From: an uncultured Steroidobacter sp.
Lineage (GTDB): Bacteria; Pseudomonadota; Gammaproteobacteria; Steroidobacterales; Steroidobacteraceae
Direction: 5' to 3'
DNA length: 64,000 nucleotides
NCBI GenBank assembly: GCA_938008435.1
Contig: CALLKK010000001.1
Span: 1 to 64,000, forward strand
The notes under the pieces were generated by a model. The model had not been told where the DNA came from. It was given only the letters and a program-made list of their open reading frames with translations, and made no database searches. Below are positions 34,032 through 43,123 of the stretch, one piece after another. Both the position numbers and the translations under genes were made by a program. Each line of letters starts with the position of its first letter. Positions within the stretch are counted from its first letter, which is position 1.

Positions 34032-35490
34032 CGCGATTCGCGCCATCGGCGGACGGGCCGCGATCGTCTCGCTGGCGCGGCTGCTCAATCAGGGGCTGAT
34101 CTTGATCAGCCCCATGATCTTGGTGCGGCTGCTGTCGGTCGAAGACTTCGGCCGCTACCGCGAGTTCATCGTGTACGCGACGGTGCTCATCACCATTGCC
34201 GGGTTCGGCATCAACAGCAGCTTGTTACGCTTCGTTCCGAGCGATCCTCGCAGCAGCTGGCGGTACGTCGATCAATCCGTCTGGTTGACGTTGGCGAGCA
34301 GCCTGCTCGTAACTGGAGCGGCATTCGTGCTGCACGAGCTCGGCGGCGGACGGATGCTCGGCGAATTCGGGCCGCAGGTTGCGCTCTATGTGCTCCTGTT
34401 CGTGAACCTCGATTTCTGGGAGTTCCTGTGGCTCGCCGAGAAACGAACCTATGCCGTGTTCGCCTATACCACTGCACGGCTGGTGGCGCGTATCACGGTC
34501 GTAACGATCGCAGCAGCATTGACGCGCGATGTCGGCGCGATCGTCTCCGCCCTCATCGTGCTCGAGTCCCTTCGTCTCGCGCTTTGCGCCATCGGCTGGC
34601 GCTGGCGTGCGCGCAAGCATGCGTTACGAGGCGAGTACCGGTGGAAGGAACAGCTCGAGTTCTGTCTGCCGTACGGAGCCGCGTTGGCAATGGTGACGGT
34701 CAACAAGTCGCTGGGCGCGTTGTTCGTCGCCAAGATGTTGGGACCGGTGGCGCTCGCACACTACGCGATCGGCGTTTATGTCCAACCTGTGATCACGGTC
34801 CTGCGCAATTCGCTGTCGGACGTACTGTTGCCGGAGATGGTGTCAAACGGGGACAGGACGACCGCCGACCGTCTCGAGCTCTGGCGCAGGTCGACCGTCG
34901 CTGCCGCGATCGCGCTCATCGGCGTGGGCGTGGTGCTCGCGCGTTTCGCCGAGCCGCTCATCGAAACGTTCTTCTCGGAAAAGTACCTGCCGGCGGTGCC
35001 GATCTTTCAGCTCTATCTGCTGACGTTTCTGCGCGAGAGCATCGACTTTGCAGTGCCGCTGCGGGCAGCCGACAGAACGGCCGCCATTCTTCGCAGCAAT
35101 GTGCTCGCGCTGCTGGTCAACATCGGTCTGATGGGGCTGCTCGTGCCCAAGTGGGGAGTGCTGGGTGCGGTGGCCGCCTTTCTGGTTTCGCGCGCGATCG
35201 AGGGCTTTTATCTTGCTGGTCAGACGATGCGCGCCTACGCCATCGACCTGAGCGGACTTGCTCGCTGGGGCGATCTGTTCAAGGTTCTGCTCGCAGCCGC
35301 GCTTGCGGCGACGGTCATCGCTACTTCGTTTTGGACCGACACGCTCGGCATCTTCGGGGCTGCGCTCGGCGGGTCGCTCTATCTTTGCGTGTTCATCCTG
35401 TTGCTCGGCGTCATGCGTGTCCAGGAGGCAAACGCACTCCTGCGCTTGCTTCGTTTGGTGCGGCCATCCGCGGCACGACGCTCCAATTGA
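33964..35490 (+). CDS. Wzx-type polysaccharide flippase
   Basis: A 508-aa MATE/PST-superfamily transporter with about 14 predicted helices. The N-terminal segment AIVSLARLLNQGLILISPMILVRLLSVEDFGRYREF is typical of Polysacc_synt proteins. It should move the lipid-linked repeat unit across the inner membrane. It overlaps the upstream gene by 68 nt in another frame; the frame upstream of 33964 looks random. It converges with a methyltransferase gene 15 nt away. Confidence 0.9.
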   Translation: MHPMPSTPADPNPQTVPSRSRASAIRAIGGRAAIVSLARLLNQGLILISPMILVRLLSVEDFGRYREFIVYATVLITIAGFGINSSLLRFVPSDPRSSWRYVDQSVWLTLASSLLVTGAAFVLHELGGGRMLGEFGPQVALYVLLFVNLDFWEFLWLAEKRTYAVFAYTTARLVARITVVTIAAALTRDVGAIVSALIVLESLRLALCAIGWRWRARKHALRGEYRWKEQLEFCLPYGAALAMVTVNKSLGALFVAKMLGPVALAHYAIGVYVQPVITVLRNSLSDVLLPEMVSNGDRTTADRLELWRRSTVAAAIALIGVGVVLARFAEPLIETFFSEKYLPAVPIFQLYLLTFLRESIDFAVPLRAADRTAAILRSNVLALLVNIGLMGLLVPKWGVLGAVAAFLVSRAIEGFYLAGQTMRAYAIDLSGLARWGDLFKVLLAAALAATVIATSFWTDTLGIFGAALGGSLYLCVFILLLGVMRVQEANALLRLLRLVRPSAARRSN

Positions 35491-35505
35491 CCGCAAGCAG
35501 CAACG

Positions 35506-36408
35506 CTACTTCGTCGCAATGATCCTGAGCTCGAGGAATTTCGCGATGGCGCCACGAGAGATGCGCGCACGGATCGCTCGCGGAATCGCTTGAAAAGCGC
35601 GTTCGCACGTTGTCGAGAACAGATTGGGTAGCGCGCGAGGGCCGCGAGCCGTCGGGACGCATTGGACCACCTTCTTGAAGCCGACGCGTTTGAACATCGC
35701 GATCAGCTCACGCATGGTGTACTCCTTGAGATGGAAGCCGGCGGCCGTCTCCTCGAAGTAGCGCGAGATATCGTGCGGACCGGTCAGACGGTTCGGGGTT
35801 ACGCAAACATAGGTTCCGCCCGGGGCCAGCGATCGGTAGATGTCCGCGAGTTGGTCCAGCGCGTCGTCCGGATGCAGGTGCTCCATGAGCTGATCGCTGA
35901 ACGCCAAAGTGATGATGCCGTCGGGTACCGGTATGTTCGAACCGTCGGAGATCAAGAGGGTGAAGTTCTTCGGGGTCGATGGCGCGCGTGCGATAGTCTC
36001 CGAAACGTCGACTGCATATGCATGCGTGACATAGCGAGCGACGGCAAAGGACAGCGCGCAGTCGCCTGCGCCCACCTCGAGAAAGGTCGTGTCCGGTGTG
36101 AGCCAGGGACGCAGCAGCCGCAGCTGATACTCGATCCGCTCGAGCTTCTCTTGCGTCGGAATCTTCTTGGTGAGCTGAGGATGGTTGGGAAGTCGCCGGA
36201 AGAGCTCCTCATAGACGCTCGTGTACAAGCGGCGACGTTCTTCGCGCGTGGCGTGGCGCAGCCGATCCGCGAGCTCTTTCTCCACCATGTAATGCTGCCA
36301 GAGCTCGTCCTCGCTGCGGCGCTCTTGCGCAGCGGGCGCTCGCAGCAGCGCGCTCCTGGGTTTCGTGCGTGGTGTTTGCGAGATGTCTTCGTACAGCGGC
36401 GGCGACAT
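35506..36408 (-). CDS. SAM-dependent methyltransferase
   Basis: 300 aa. A charged helical N-terminus (1-95) precedes the methyltransferase fold with motif I TFLEVGAGDCALSFAVA, acidic residue in YAVDVSE, motif LITLAFSDQLMEHLHPDD and post-motif PGGTYVCVTPNR. It is monocistronic or the last gene on the minus strand here, and divergent from the GT4 gene at 36439 with 30 nt between them. The target is probably a sugar or lipid-linked intermediate. Confidence 0.88.
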   Translation of the reverse strand: MSPPLYEDISQTPRTKPRSALLRAPAAQERRSEDELWQHYMVEKELADRLRHATREERRRLYTSVYEELFRRLPNHPQLTKKIPTQEKLERIEYQLRLLRPWLTPDTTFLEVGAGDCALSFAVARYVTHAYAVDVSETIARAPSTPKNFTLLISDGSNIPVPDGIITLAFSDQLMEHLHPDDALDQLADIYRSLAPGGTYVCVTPNRLTGPHDISRYFEETAAGFHLKEYTMRELIAMFKRVGFKKVVQCVPTARGPRALPNLFSTTCERAFQAIPRAIRARISRGAIAKFLELRIIATK

Positions 36409-36438
36409 GGTGTCCCATCATTGGAAGAATGAATCGTC

Positions 36439-37677
36439 ATGGAGCATGCAAGCCGTGTGCCCGACGAATTGGCGCAGCGCAATGTGCTTCGGGAACTTCC
36501 TACACGGCGAGACCGTTTGGCGCCGATGAAAGTATGCATCGTTGGCCTGGATGATTACGCGATGTTGACCGGCGACACTTCGTACGGCCACATCGGCGGT
36601 GAATCGGTGCAGCATGTCTTGCTGGCGCGGGCGTGGCGCGATCTTGGGATCGAAGTGTCGATCGTCGTTTACGACCACGGTCAGCCGCCAATCGTCGAGA
36701 TCGACGGAATTCGGGCCATTGCCGCGTACCGTCCCCAAGGCGGCATTCCCGGGGTGCGCTTCTTCACGCGCCTGATGCGCGTCATACGTGCGCTTCATGT
36801 CGCCGATGCAGACGTCTATTACCAATCGCCGGCGGGCATGCTCACGGGCGTGGCCGTCTGGTTTGCGCGACGCATGGGTAAGAAGGCGATCGTCCGCATC
36901 GCTTCCGATCTTGGTTGCATTCCCGGCGCGCAGCTCGTCGTGTATTCGCGCGATCGCAAGATGTACGAGTACGGGCTCAAGCGGGCGACACTCATCGCGG
37001 CGCAGACGGAGCACCAGCGCGGCTTGTTGCGTCAGCATTATGGTCTCGACAGCGAGGTAGTGCCGATGCTCGTCGAAGTGCCGCCGCTCGCTGCAGCTGT
37101 GCCGAAGGACATCGACGTGCTCTGGGTCGGGAACCTGCGTCCCGTCAAACGTCCCGAGGTGCTGTTCGAGTTGGCACGGGCGCTGCCCGAGCGTCGCTTC
37201 GTGATTGTGGGCGGAGCGTTGCCGCGCTACGAGGCCTATTTCGAAGACATGCGGAGGCGTGCGCGCGAGTTGCCGAATGTCGAGATGCTTGGCGCCGTCA
37301 GCTATCAGGATGTAGGGGCACTGTTCGAACGGGCCAAAGTGCACGTCAACACATCGAGCGCAGAAGGATTTCCGAACACGTTCCTGCAGGCCTGGGTGCG
37401 CGGCGTGCCGGTCGTGTCTTTTTTCGATCCAGATCATCTGATCGAGGAGCGCAATCTGGGCATCCGCTGCGCCACTCCCGTGGAGATGGTCGCGGCGCTC
37501 GACGCATTGCTCAAAGCGCATGAGCGACGCGAGGAGATGGGCAGGAGAGCGCGGACGTTCGTCGAGAGCGAATTTTCGCCGCGGGCGGTGGCGGCACGTT
37601 ATCTCGAGCTGCTCACAGCCGCCTCTGTCGCGCATCGCGATCCGCTGCGCGCCGGGGCGGCGCAATCCCTGCAGTGA
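36439..37677 (+). CDS. GT4 family glycosyltransferase with altered E-x7-E motif
   Basis: 412 aa from ATG 36439 (GGAAG about 11 nt upstream); an internal start at 36526 (MKVCIVGLDDY) is equally plausible and fits the family N-terminus better. The donor domain has LWVGNLRPVKRPE and AEGFPNTFLQAW. In the last motif the second Glu of the GT4 E-x7-E pattern is Gln, a change that can affect donor phosphate handling. It begins the second half of the plus-strand EPS genes. Confidence 0.86.
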   Translation: MEHASRVPDELAQRNVLRELPTRRDRLAPMKVCIVGLDDYAMLTGDTSYGHIGGESVQHVLLARAWRDLGIEVSIVVYDHGQPPIVEIDGIRAIAAYRPQGGIPGVRFFTRLMRVIRALHVADADVYYQSPAGMLTGVAVWFARRMGKKAIVRIASDLGCIPGAQLVVYSRDRKMYEYGLKRATLIAAQTEHQRGLLRQHYGLDSEVVPMLVEVPPLAAAVPKDIDVLWVGNLRPVKRPEVLFELARALPERRFVIVGGALPRYEAYFEDMRRRARELPNVEMLGAVSYQDVGALFERAKVHVNTSSAEGFPNTFLQAWVRGVPVVSFFDPDHLIEERNLGIRCATPVEMVAALDALLKAHERREEMGRRARTFVESEFSPRAVAARYLELLTAASVAHRDPLRAGAAQSLQ

Positions 37678-37854
37678 ACGGGCATTGGATTGGTCGTCAC
37701 CGGGCGTGGTGGATCTTTTTACGTGCCCAAGGGTTTCTAGGGACGCGGGTTGCGCTCTTGCCGCTGGGCAAGTTGCGCGTGCAGCGCAGGCGCGAGTTTG
37801 CGCAGGCGCCAGCCAGGGCGCCGATCGGACACACGAACCAGAGACCGCGCAGCG

Positions 37855-39216
37855 ATGAGCCATTACTCAGTGCAAGCGATGGAGTCCTCAGGGCCACGCG
37901 AGCTCGGCATGAGCTTCCTGCTCGCCGGGCTCATGACGCTCATCGTCGCCCAACGGCTGTTTGCGCTGCCGCTCAGCCTCGGACCCGGCCTGTCGGTCGA
38001 AAATGCGCTGCTGTACGTCGTGCTGGCGGTGCTCTTGTTCAAGATGGCAGTCCAGCGCACCTTTCGTTTCGAGCTGCGCGAGCTGCATGTCTGTTTCTTT
38101 CTGCTGATCGGGTACGCCGCCGTTTCGATCGTCGCGGCGGCCATCATCGTTCAATATCCGGGCTACAAGACGTTTCAAGCGATCGTCACGCTCAAGTCTC
38201 GGCTGGTCGATCAGCTCGTGTACTTCGCGGTCTTTTTCTACGGCCTGCAACAGAGCCGCAGCGCATTCAACGTGCTCAAGATCGTGTTCGTGCTCATGAT
38301 CGCGGCGAATCTCATCGCCTTGCTCGATGCGTGGGGCTACGTCGAGGCAGCGGGCTTGGTCGAGCGTGAGGATGGCCGCGCGCAGGGCGTGATGGGCGAA
38401 TCGAACCAGAGCGCCGCCTTCATTGCTGCGTTCTTACCAGGCTTGGCGGGCCTTGCCCTCATGAGCACGGGGCTCTCGCGGCTGTTCTGGATCGGCGGCA
38501 CATTCGTAGCGGTTGCAGCGATGCTGATTTCTGCTTCGCGCGGCGCCGTGGTGGCGCTCTTTCTGGCGGGTGTGTGGGCGCTCGTGCTGTTCCGGCAGTA
38601 CATATCAGGGCGCGTCGTTGCGGGCGCACTGGCGATCGTCGCATTCGTGGCCGTGCTTGCCTCGACGATCCTGAGCGCACGGTACGGGTCGCTCTTGATG
38701 GATCGATTCATCTCGGACTCGACGAGCGTCGACATCGTCGATGTGTCGTCGGGCCGGCTCGACATCTGGTCGAACGCGTTGGCCGTGATGGCGCAAGAGC
38801 CGATCACGTTCTTGAGCGGCTATGGCTGGTACGTCTACAAATCCATGCCATTTCGGCTTTCGCCGCACAACCACTATCTAGCGCTGTGGTTCGAGCTGGG
38901 CCTGGTCGGCCTCATCTGCGGCACGGCGGTGCTGGTGTTGGCCGTGCGCGCGGCGGTCGGCGCCATTGGGACGGTGCGCAGCGAATATCGCAACGTGCTG
39001 ATCGCCTTTGCGATCGGCACCATGGCCATCGCCATCGCGACGTTCTTCGTCGATCTGTTCACGCCATGGCTGTGGTACTGGGCTTACGCGGGCTTGGTGC
39101 TGCGCATCGCGGTGAACGCACGCGTACAGGCGCGCGAACGTGCGGTGCCGGTCGCTGAACGCCCGGCAATCGTCAAGCCAGACATGTTCGGTTGGGTCTC
39201 GACGGCGCGCCGGTGA
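37855..39216 (+). CDS. O-antigen ligase/Wzy-type polymerase
   Basis: A 453-aa integral membrane protein with about 12 helices and the Wzy_C-type central region (LISASRGAVVALFLAG) and a large periplasmic loop with a YGWYVYKSMPFRLSPHNHYLALW segment, where the HNHYL motif is characteristic. It could polymerise repeat units or ligate glycan. Next to a Wzx and a Wzz protein, polymerase is the better guess. The ATG at 37855 is chosen; frame upstream is non-coding. Its stop overlaps the following GTG start (GTGA). Confidence 0.9.
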   Translation: MSHYSVQAMESSGPRELGMSFLLAGLMTLIVAQRLFALPLSLGPGLSVENALLYVVLAVLLFKMAVQRTFRFELRELHVCFFLLIGYAAVSIVAAAIIVQYPGYKTFQAIVTLKSRLVDQLVYFAVFFYGLQQSRSAFNVLKIVFVLMIAANLIALLDAWGYVEAAGLVEREDGRAQGVMGESNQSAAFIAAFLPGLAGLALMSTGLSRLFWIGGTFVAVAAMLISASRGAVVALFLAGVWALVLFRQYISGRVVAGALAIVAFVAVLASTILSARYGSLLMDRFISDSTSVDIVDVSSGRLDIWSNALAVMAQEPITFLSGYGWYVYKSMPFRLSPHNHYLALWFELGLVGLICGTAVLVLAVRAAVGAIGTVRSEYRNVLIAFAIGTMAIAIATFFVDLFTPWLWYWAYAGLVLRIAVNARVQARERAVPVAERPAIVKPDMFGWVSTARR

Positions 39217-40430
39217 GCGCAAGGAGCAGCGTGAGGGCGAGCAGCCATTCGATCGATTCGCTCGATGAGACCGAGCGGTCGCCGAGCGAGGCCGCGACGG
39301 GAGCGGCACGGCTGCAGGCGATTTTCGTGCTGAACAGCTTGAACGTCGGCGGCTCGGAGACCAAGGTCGTACGCCTGGCGAATGCGCTTCAGCGCCGCAA
39401 GCTGCGAGTCGGCATCGCGTACTTGAACGAACCCAGTGCCTTGCGGCCGGCCATCGACAAGGGCATTCCCGTGTGGCCGCTCGGCCGGCGCGGGAAGTTC
39501 TCATTCAAAGCCGTGCGCGCATTGCGTGCGGTGCTGCTGAGCACGCGAGCGCCGCTCGTCTTTGCGGTGAATCTTTATCCCGTCTTGTATGTCGTGACGG
39601 CGGCAGCATTACTGCCGAGTCGGCCTGTGACGGCCGCGCTGTTCAACACGACGGCGCCGACCGTGCGCGAGCGCTGGCGGCGTGTGTGCTTCGTGCCGTT
39701 TCTCGCGCGCCTGGATCGCGTTGTGTTCGGCTGCGACGTGCAGCGCAAGCAATGGCGTCCGCGTCTTCGTTCGGTGCGCGAGCGCGCGGTCGTCATCTAC
39801 AACGGTGTCGATGTCGCGCATTTCGCGCCGGCCGGCGAGTCGGTCCGCGCCGCCGAGCGGAGCCGGCGGGGGTTCGCGTCCGGAACATTCGTGTTCGGGA
39901 CCGTGGGCCGCCTTGCGCCGGAGAAAAACCAGCAGGCGCTCATTGCGGCACTCGCGCAGTTGCGAAAGCAGGGAATCGATGCGCATCTCGTGATCGTCGG
40001 CGAAGGCTCGGAGCGCGGTGCGCTCGAGCAGGCGGCCGCTCAGCACGGGGTCGCCGAGCATGTCACGTTCGCCGGCGTGCAGTACGACGTGCGACCGTGG
40101 CTGGCCGTGCTGGATGTCTTCGTGCTGCCGTCGCGCAATATCGAGACGTTCTCCAATGCTGCGCTCGAGGCGATGGCCATGGCCAAACCGGCGATTCTGA
40201 GCCGCATCGGCGGGGCCGACGAGATGATTCGCGACGGCGTCGAAGGGTACGTGCTCGATCTCGATGATCTCGAGCGCGAGTTGCCGAAGCGATTGCAGTT
40301 GCTGCAGGCCGATCCGGCGCTGCGCGAACAGCTCGGTCGACAGGCTCGAGCGCGCGTCGAAGAACGCTTTTCGTTGTCCGCGATGGTCGATGCCTTCGCC
40401 GGGCTCATCACCGCCACAAAGAAGGCCTGA
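39213..40430 (+). CDS. GT4 family glycosyltransferase
   Basis: 405 aa from GTG 39213, which overlaps the wzy-like stop. The acceptor domain has FVLNSLNVGGSETKVVRLANAL. The donor domain has GTVGRLAPEKNQ, VGEGSERG and the E-x7-E motif in IETFSNAALEAM. It is co-transcribed with the preceding polymerase and the following CapK-like gene. Confidence 0.9.
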   Translation: MSARSSVRASSHSIDSLDETERSPSEAATGAARLQAIFVLNSLNVGGSETKVVRLANALQRRKLRVGIAYLNEPSALRPAIDKGIPVWPLGRRGKFSFKAVRALRAVLLSTRAPLVFAVNLYPVLYVVTAAALLPSRPVTAALFNTTAPTVRERWRRVCFVPFLARLDRVVFGCDVQRKQWRPRLRSVRERAVVIYNGVDVAHFAPAGESVRAAERSRRGFASGTFVFGTVGRLAPEKNQQALIAALAQLRKQGIDAHLVIVGEGSERGALEQAAAQHGVAEHVTFAGVQYDVRPWLAVLDVFVLPSRNIETFSNAALEAMAMAKPAILSRIGGADEMIRDGVEGYVLDLDDLERELPKRLQLLQADPALREQLGRQARARVEERFSLSAMVDAFAGLITATKKA

Positions 40431-40438
40431 CGATACCT

Positions 40439-41830
40439 ATGTCGATCTCAGCATGGACCAACAAGCTCAAACGTCTTGAAATGGGCGAGCGTCTCGTGCG
40501 CCGCAACCCTCTCTACTACTCCGCGATCGAGCGTGAGTTCGAGCGTATGGAAGCGGCGGATGGGGCCACGCGGCGCGAATGGGTGAGCGAGCGCATCACG
40601 ACGACCCTGCGCTCGGCAGCGCGAACCGATTACGGACGGCGCGTCGGCGCACCACGCTCGCTCGCTCAGTGGCCGCTGCTCGGCAAGGAACAGGTGCGGG
40701 ACGACCCGGAAGCATTCGTGCGCGGTAGCCGTTGGGTGACGCAATGGCTCAACGCACAGGCCACCACCGGCGGCACCACCGGGACGCCGCTCAAGCTCGT
40801 CCGCTCGCCGGAGTCGGTGGTCGCCGAGCAGGTGTGCCAGGACCTTGCGATTCGCAGGAGCGGCATCGATCCGCGGCGCGCGCGTATCGCGGTCCTGCGC
40901 GCCGACGACGTGAAGGATCCAACCGATCTCGAACCGCCGTATTGGATCTATGTGCTCGGCGGTCGGCGCTTGATGCTGTCGTCGAATCACCTCTCGGAGA
41001 GAACCTTGCCATACTTCGTCGCCGAGCTGCGTCGCTTTGCACCCGATTTGCTGTGGGTGTATCCGACGCCGCTCGAAGCGTTGTGCCTGTTGCTCAAGAG
41101 GACCGGTACGGAACTGCGCATCCCGCGCGTGCTTTCTTCGTCGGAAGTGTTGCAACCGGAGGTGTGGCGGCTCGCGCAGGAGCAGCTCGGAGCGACTGTG
41201 ATCGATCGCTACGGACAAGCAGAGCGCGTTGCCTGCGCGCATGCATTCGAGCCGGGACAGTATCGATTCGTACCCGGCTATTCGCACGTGGAGCTCATCG
41301 AGCATTCGCGCGAGCCGGGCTTCGTGTTCTATGAGATCGTCGGCACGTCGCTCTGGAACATGGCGATGCCGCTCGTGCGCTATCGGACCGGCGACCTCGT
41401 GCGCTTGCCAGATACGTTCGGTACGGCAGAAGTGCGCGAAGTGGCGGATGGGTTGCGTCCCTTCGAGGGCGTGATCGGACGTGCCAACGAAGTCCTGCTG
41501 GGGCCGGACGGCGCGAGCGTGCTGACCGGCATCAATCACTTGCCGCGTGGGATACGGCATCTCATGCGTTTGCAAGTGGTGCAGGAGCGACCCGATCTCG
41601 TGGTGCTGCGAGTTCTTGCCGCACCTGGGTTCGGAGACGTCGAGCAAGCCCAGCTCATGACCAATGCACGTCACAAGATCCCGGCCTCGATCGAAGTGAG
41701 AATCGAGCAGTGCGAGGCGCTCGAGCGCACACAGGCGGGCAAGACGCCTTACGTGATTCATGGCCCCGAGGTGCAGGCACGCTTGCGCTCGCTAGGACTT
41801 GCGCAAGAGGCGCGCAGAGGGGTGGCCTGA
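40439..41830 (+). CDS. CapK/PaaK-like adenylate-forming enzyme
   Basis: A 463-aa ANL-superfamily protein. It has the phosphate-binding loop TTGGTTGTPLK, YGQAE as the A5-type motif, RYRTGD as A7, and a C-terminal QAGKTPYVI that supplies the catalytic Lys. Members of this group (CapK, phenylacetate-CoA ligase relatives) occur in capsule loci and may activate an acyl or amino-acid group that decorates the glycan. It starts 8 nt after the GT4 stop. Confidence 0.87.
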   Translation: MSISAWTNKLKRLEMGERLVRRNPLYYSAIEREFERMEAADGATRREWVSERITTTLRSAARTDYGRRVGAPRSLAQWPLLGKEQVRDDPEAFVRGSRWVTQWLNAQATTGGTTGTPLKLVRSPESVVAEQVCQDLAIRRSGIDPRRARIAVLRADDVKDPTDLEPPYWIYVLGGRRLMLSSNHLSERTLPYFVAELRRFAPDLLWVYPTPLEALCLLLKRTGTELRIPRVLSSSEVLQPEVWRLAQEQLGATVIDRYGQAERVACAHAFEPGQYRFVPGYSHVELIEHSREPGFVFYEIVGTSLWNMAMPLVRYRTGDLVRLPDTFGTAEVREVADGLRPFEGVIGRANEVLLGPDGASVLTGINHLPRGIRHLMRLQVVQERPDLVVLRVLAAPGFGDVEQAQLMTNARHKIPASIEVRIEQCEALERTQAGKTPYVIHGPEVQARLRSLGLAQEARRGVA

Positions 41831-41947
41831 TGTGGTGGCGCATCGCCGAAGCTGTTCAAGGAGGGGCGCGATCCGGCGCGTCTCGAGCACGGCCGGTTCT
41901 ACGAGCGCTACCTGTTTCTTCGCTGGGATCTTTCGCGAGAACGGGCC

Positions 41948-43093
41948 ATGCGTGAAAAGCTCATCGTGATGCTCGGCATTCATCCGGACTCGAAGGAGAA
42001 GGGTGGCATTTCCACGGTCGTCGATATTTATCGCAGTGCCGGGTTGTTCGAGCGCTGGCCGATTCGCTACGTCGGCACGATGGCGTCGGGCTCGCAAGTG
42101 GGCAAGCTGCGCATAGCCATGGTCGCGTTGCTGTCGTTCGTGCGCTTGCTCGTCGGCGGGCGCGTGGCGCTCGTGCACGCGCATACGGCCTCGCGGGCGA
42201 GCTTCTGGCGCAAGTCGATGTTCATGCTGCTTGCGCGAGCGGCCCGCAAACCGGTCGTGCTGCATCTGCACGGTGCGGAGTTCGAGCGCTTCTATCGTGA
42301 CGAGTGCGGTCCGCTGCGCCGAGCGTTCATACGCAATGTGCTGAACGGTGCCGAACGCGTGGTCGTGCTGTCGTCGCAGTGGCAACGGGCGATCGAACGT
42401 ATCGCGCCGCGCGCTCATGTGTGCACGATCGTCAACCCCATCGACCTGCCCGCGCGTGCGCGAACTGCGGCAGAACGCGCCGCGAACGTGGTGCTCTTTC
42501 TCGGTCGCTTCGGACCGCGCAAGGGAATCTACGATCTTCTGCAAGCGATCGAGATCGTGAGGCAGCGCGTTCCGGACGTGAAGCTACGCTGCGGCGGTGA
42601 CGGCGACGTCGAAGGCGTGCGTGCGCGCGTTAGTGCGCGCGGGCTCGAATCCAACGTCGAGGTGCTCGGCTGGGTCGCAGGGCAGGCGAAGGAAAAGGAG
42701 CTCGAACGAGCGGCAGTGTATGTGCTGCCGTCGTACGCCGAAGGCTTGCCGATGGGCGTGCTCGAAGCGATGGCCGCCGGGACTCCAGTGGTGACGACGA
42801 ATGTGGGCGGTATTCCAGAGGCCGTCGACGATGGTGTGAATGGCTACTTGATTCAGCCCGGCGACATCGCGGCGTTGGCCGATCGCATCGTTCGTTTGCT
42901 CGACGACGCGGCACTGCGTGATCGCTTTGGCGCCGCGGCACGGCAGAAGGTCGAGGCCGTCTTCTGCACGGAGCGCGTCATCGGGCAGATCGAAGCGCTC
43001 TATGCGGAGCTCGGCGCGCAACCGAGGCGTACGGCGAATACCGCTGCGCACGTCGGTGCGGGCGATGCCGGCCGCGCGCCGAGCTCGGCGTGA
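41948..43093 (+). CDS. GT4 family glycosyltransferase
   Basis: 381 aa beginning MREKLIVMLGIHPDSKEKGGISTVV. The acceptor domain has HLHGAEFERFY, the donor domain FLGRFGPRKGIYDLL, CGGDGDVEG and the E-x7-E motif in EGLPMGVLEAM. The 117 nt between the previous stop and this ATG read in frame as protein-like sequence without ATG, GTG or TTG. The gene may have lost its original N-terminus or may carry a remnant of another gene. Confidence 0.9.
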   Translation: MREKLIVMLGIHPDSKEKGGISTVVDIYRSAGLFERWPIRYVGTMASGSQVGKLRIAMVALLSFVRLLVGGRVALVHAHTASRASFWRKSMFMLLARAARKPVVLHLHGAEFERFYRDECGPLRRAFIRNVLNGAERVVVLSSQWQRAIERIAPRAHVCTIVNPIDLPARARTAAERAANVVLFLGRFGPRKGIYDLLQAIEIVRQRVPDVKLRCGGDGDVEGVRARVSARGLESNVEVLGWVAGQAKEKELERAAVYVLPSYAEGLPMGVLEAMAAGTPVVTTNVGGIPEAVDDGVNGYLIQPGDIAALADRIVRLLDDAALRDRFGAAARQKVEAVFCTERVIGQIEALYAELGAQPRRTANTAAHVGAGDAGRAPSSA

Positions 43094-43123
43094 TCGTTGT
43101 GCCTCGTTGGTCCAAGTAGCGCA

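Noticed and set aside
31935..34088. 717-aa minus-strand ORF opposite the PMT-like gene
   Set aside because: The plus-strand frame gives a clear polytopic glycosyltransferase; the antisense translation is Arg/Gln/His-rich and featureless.
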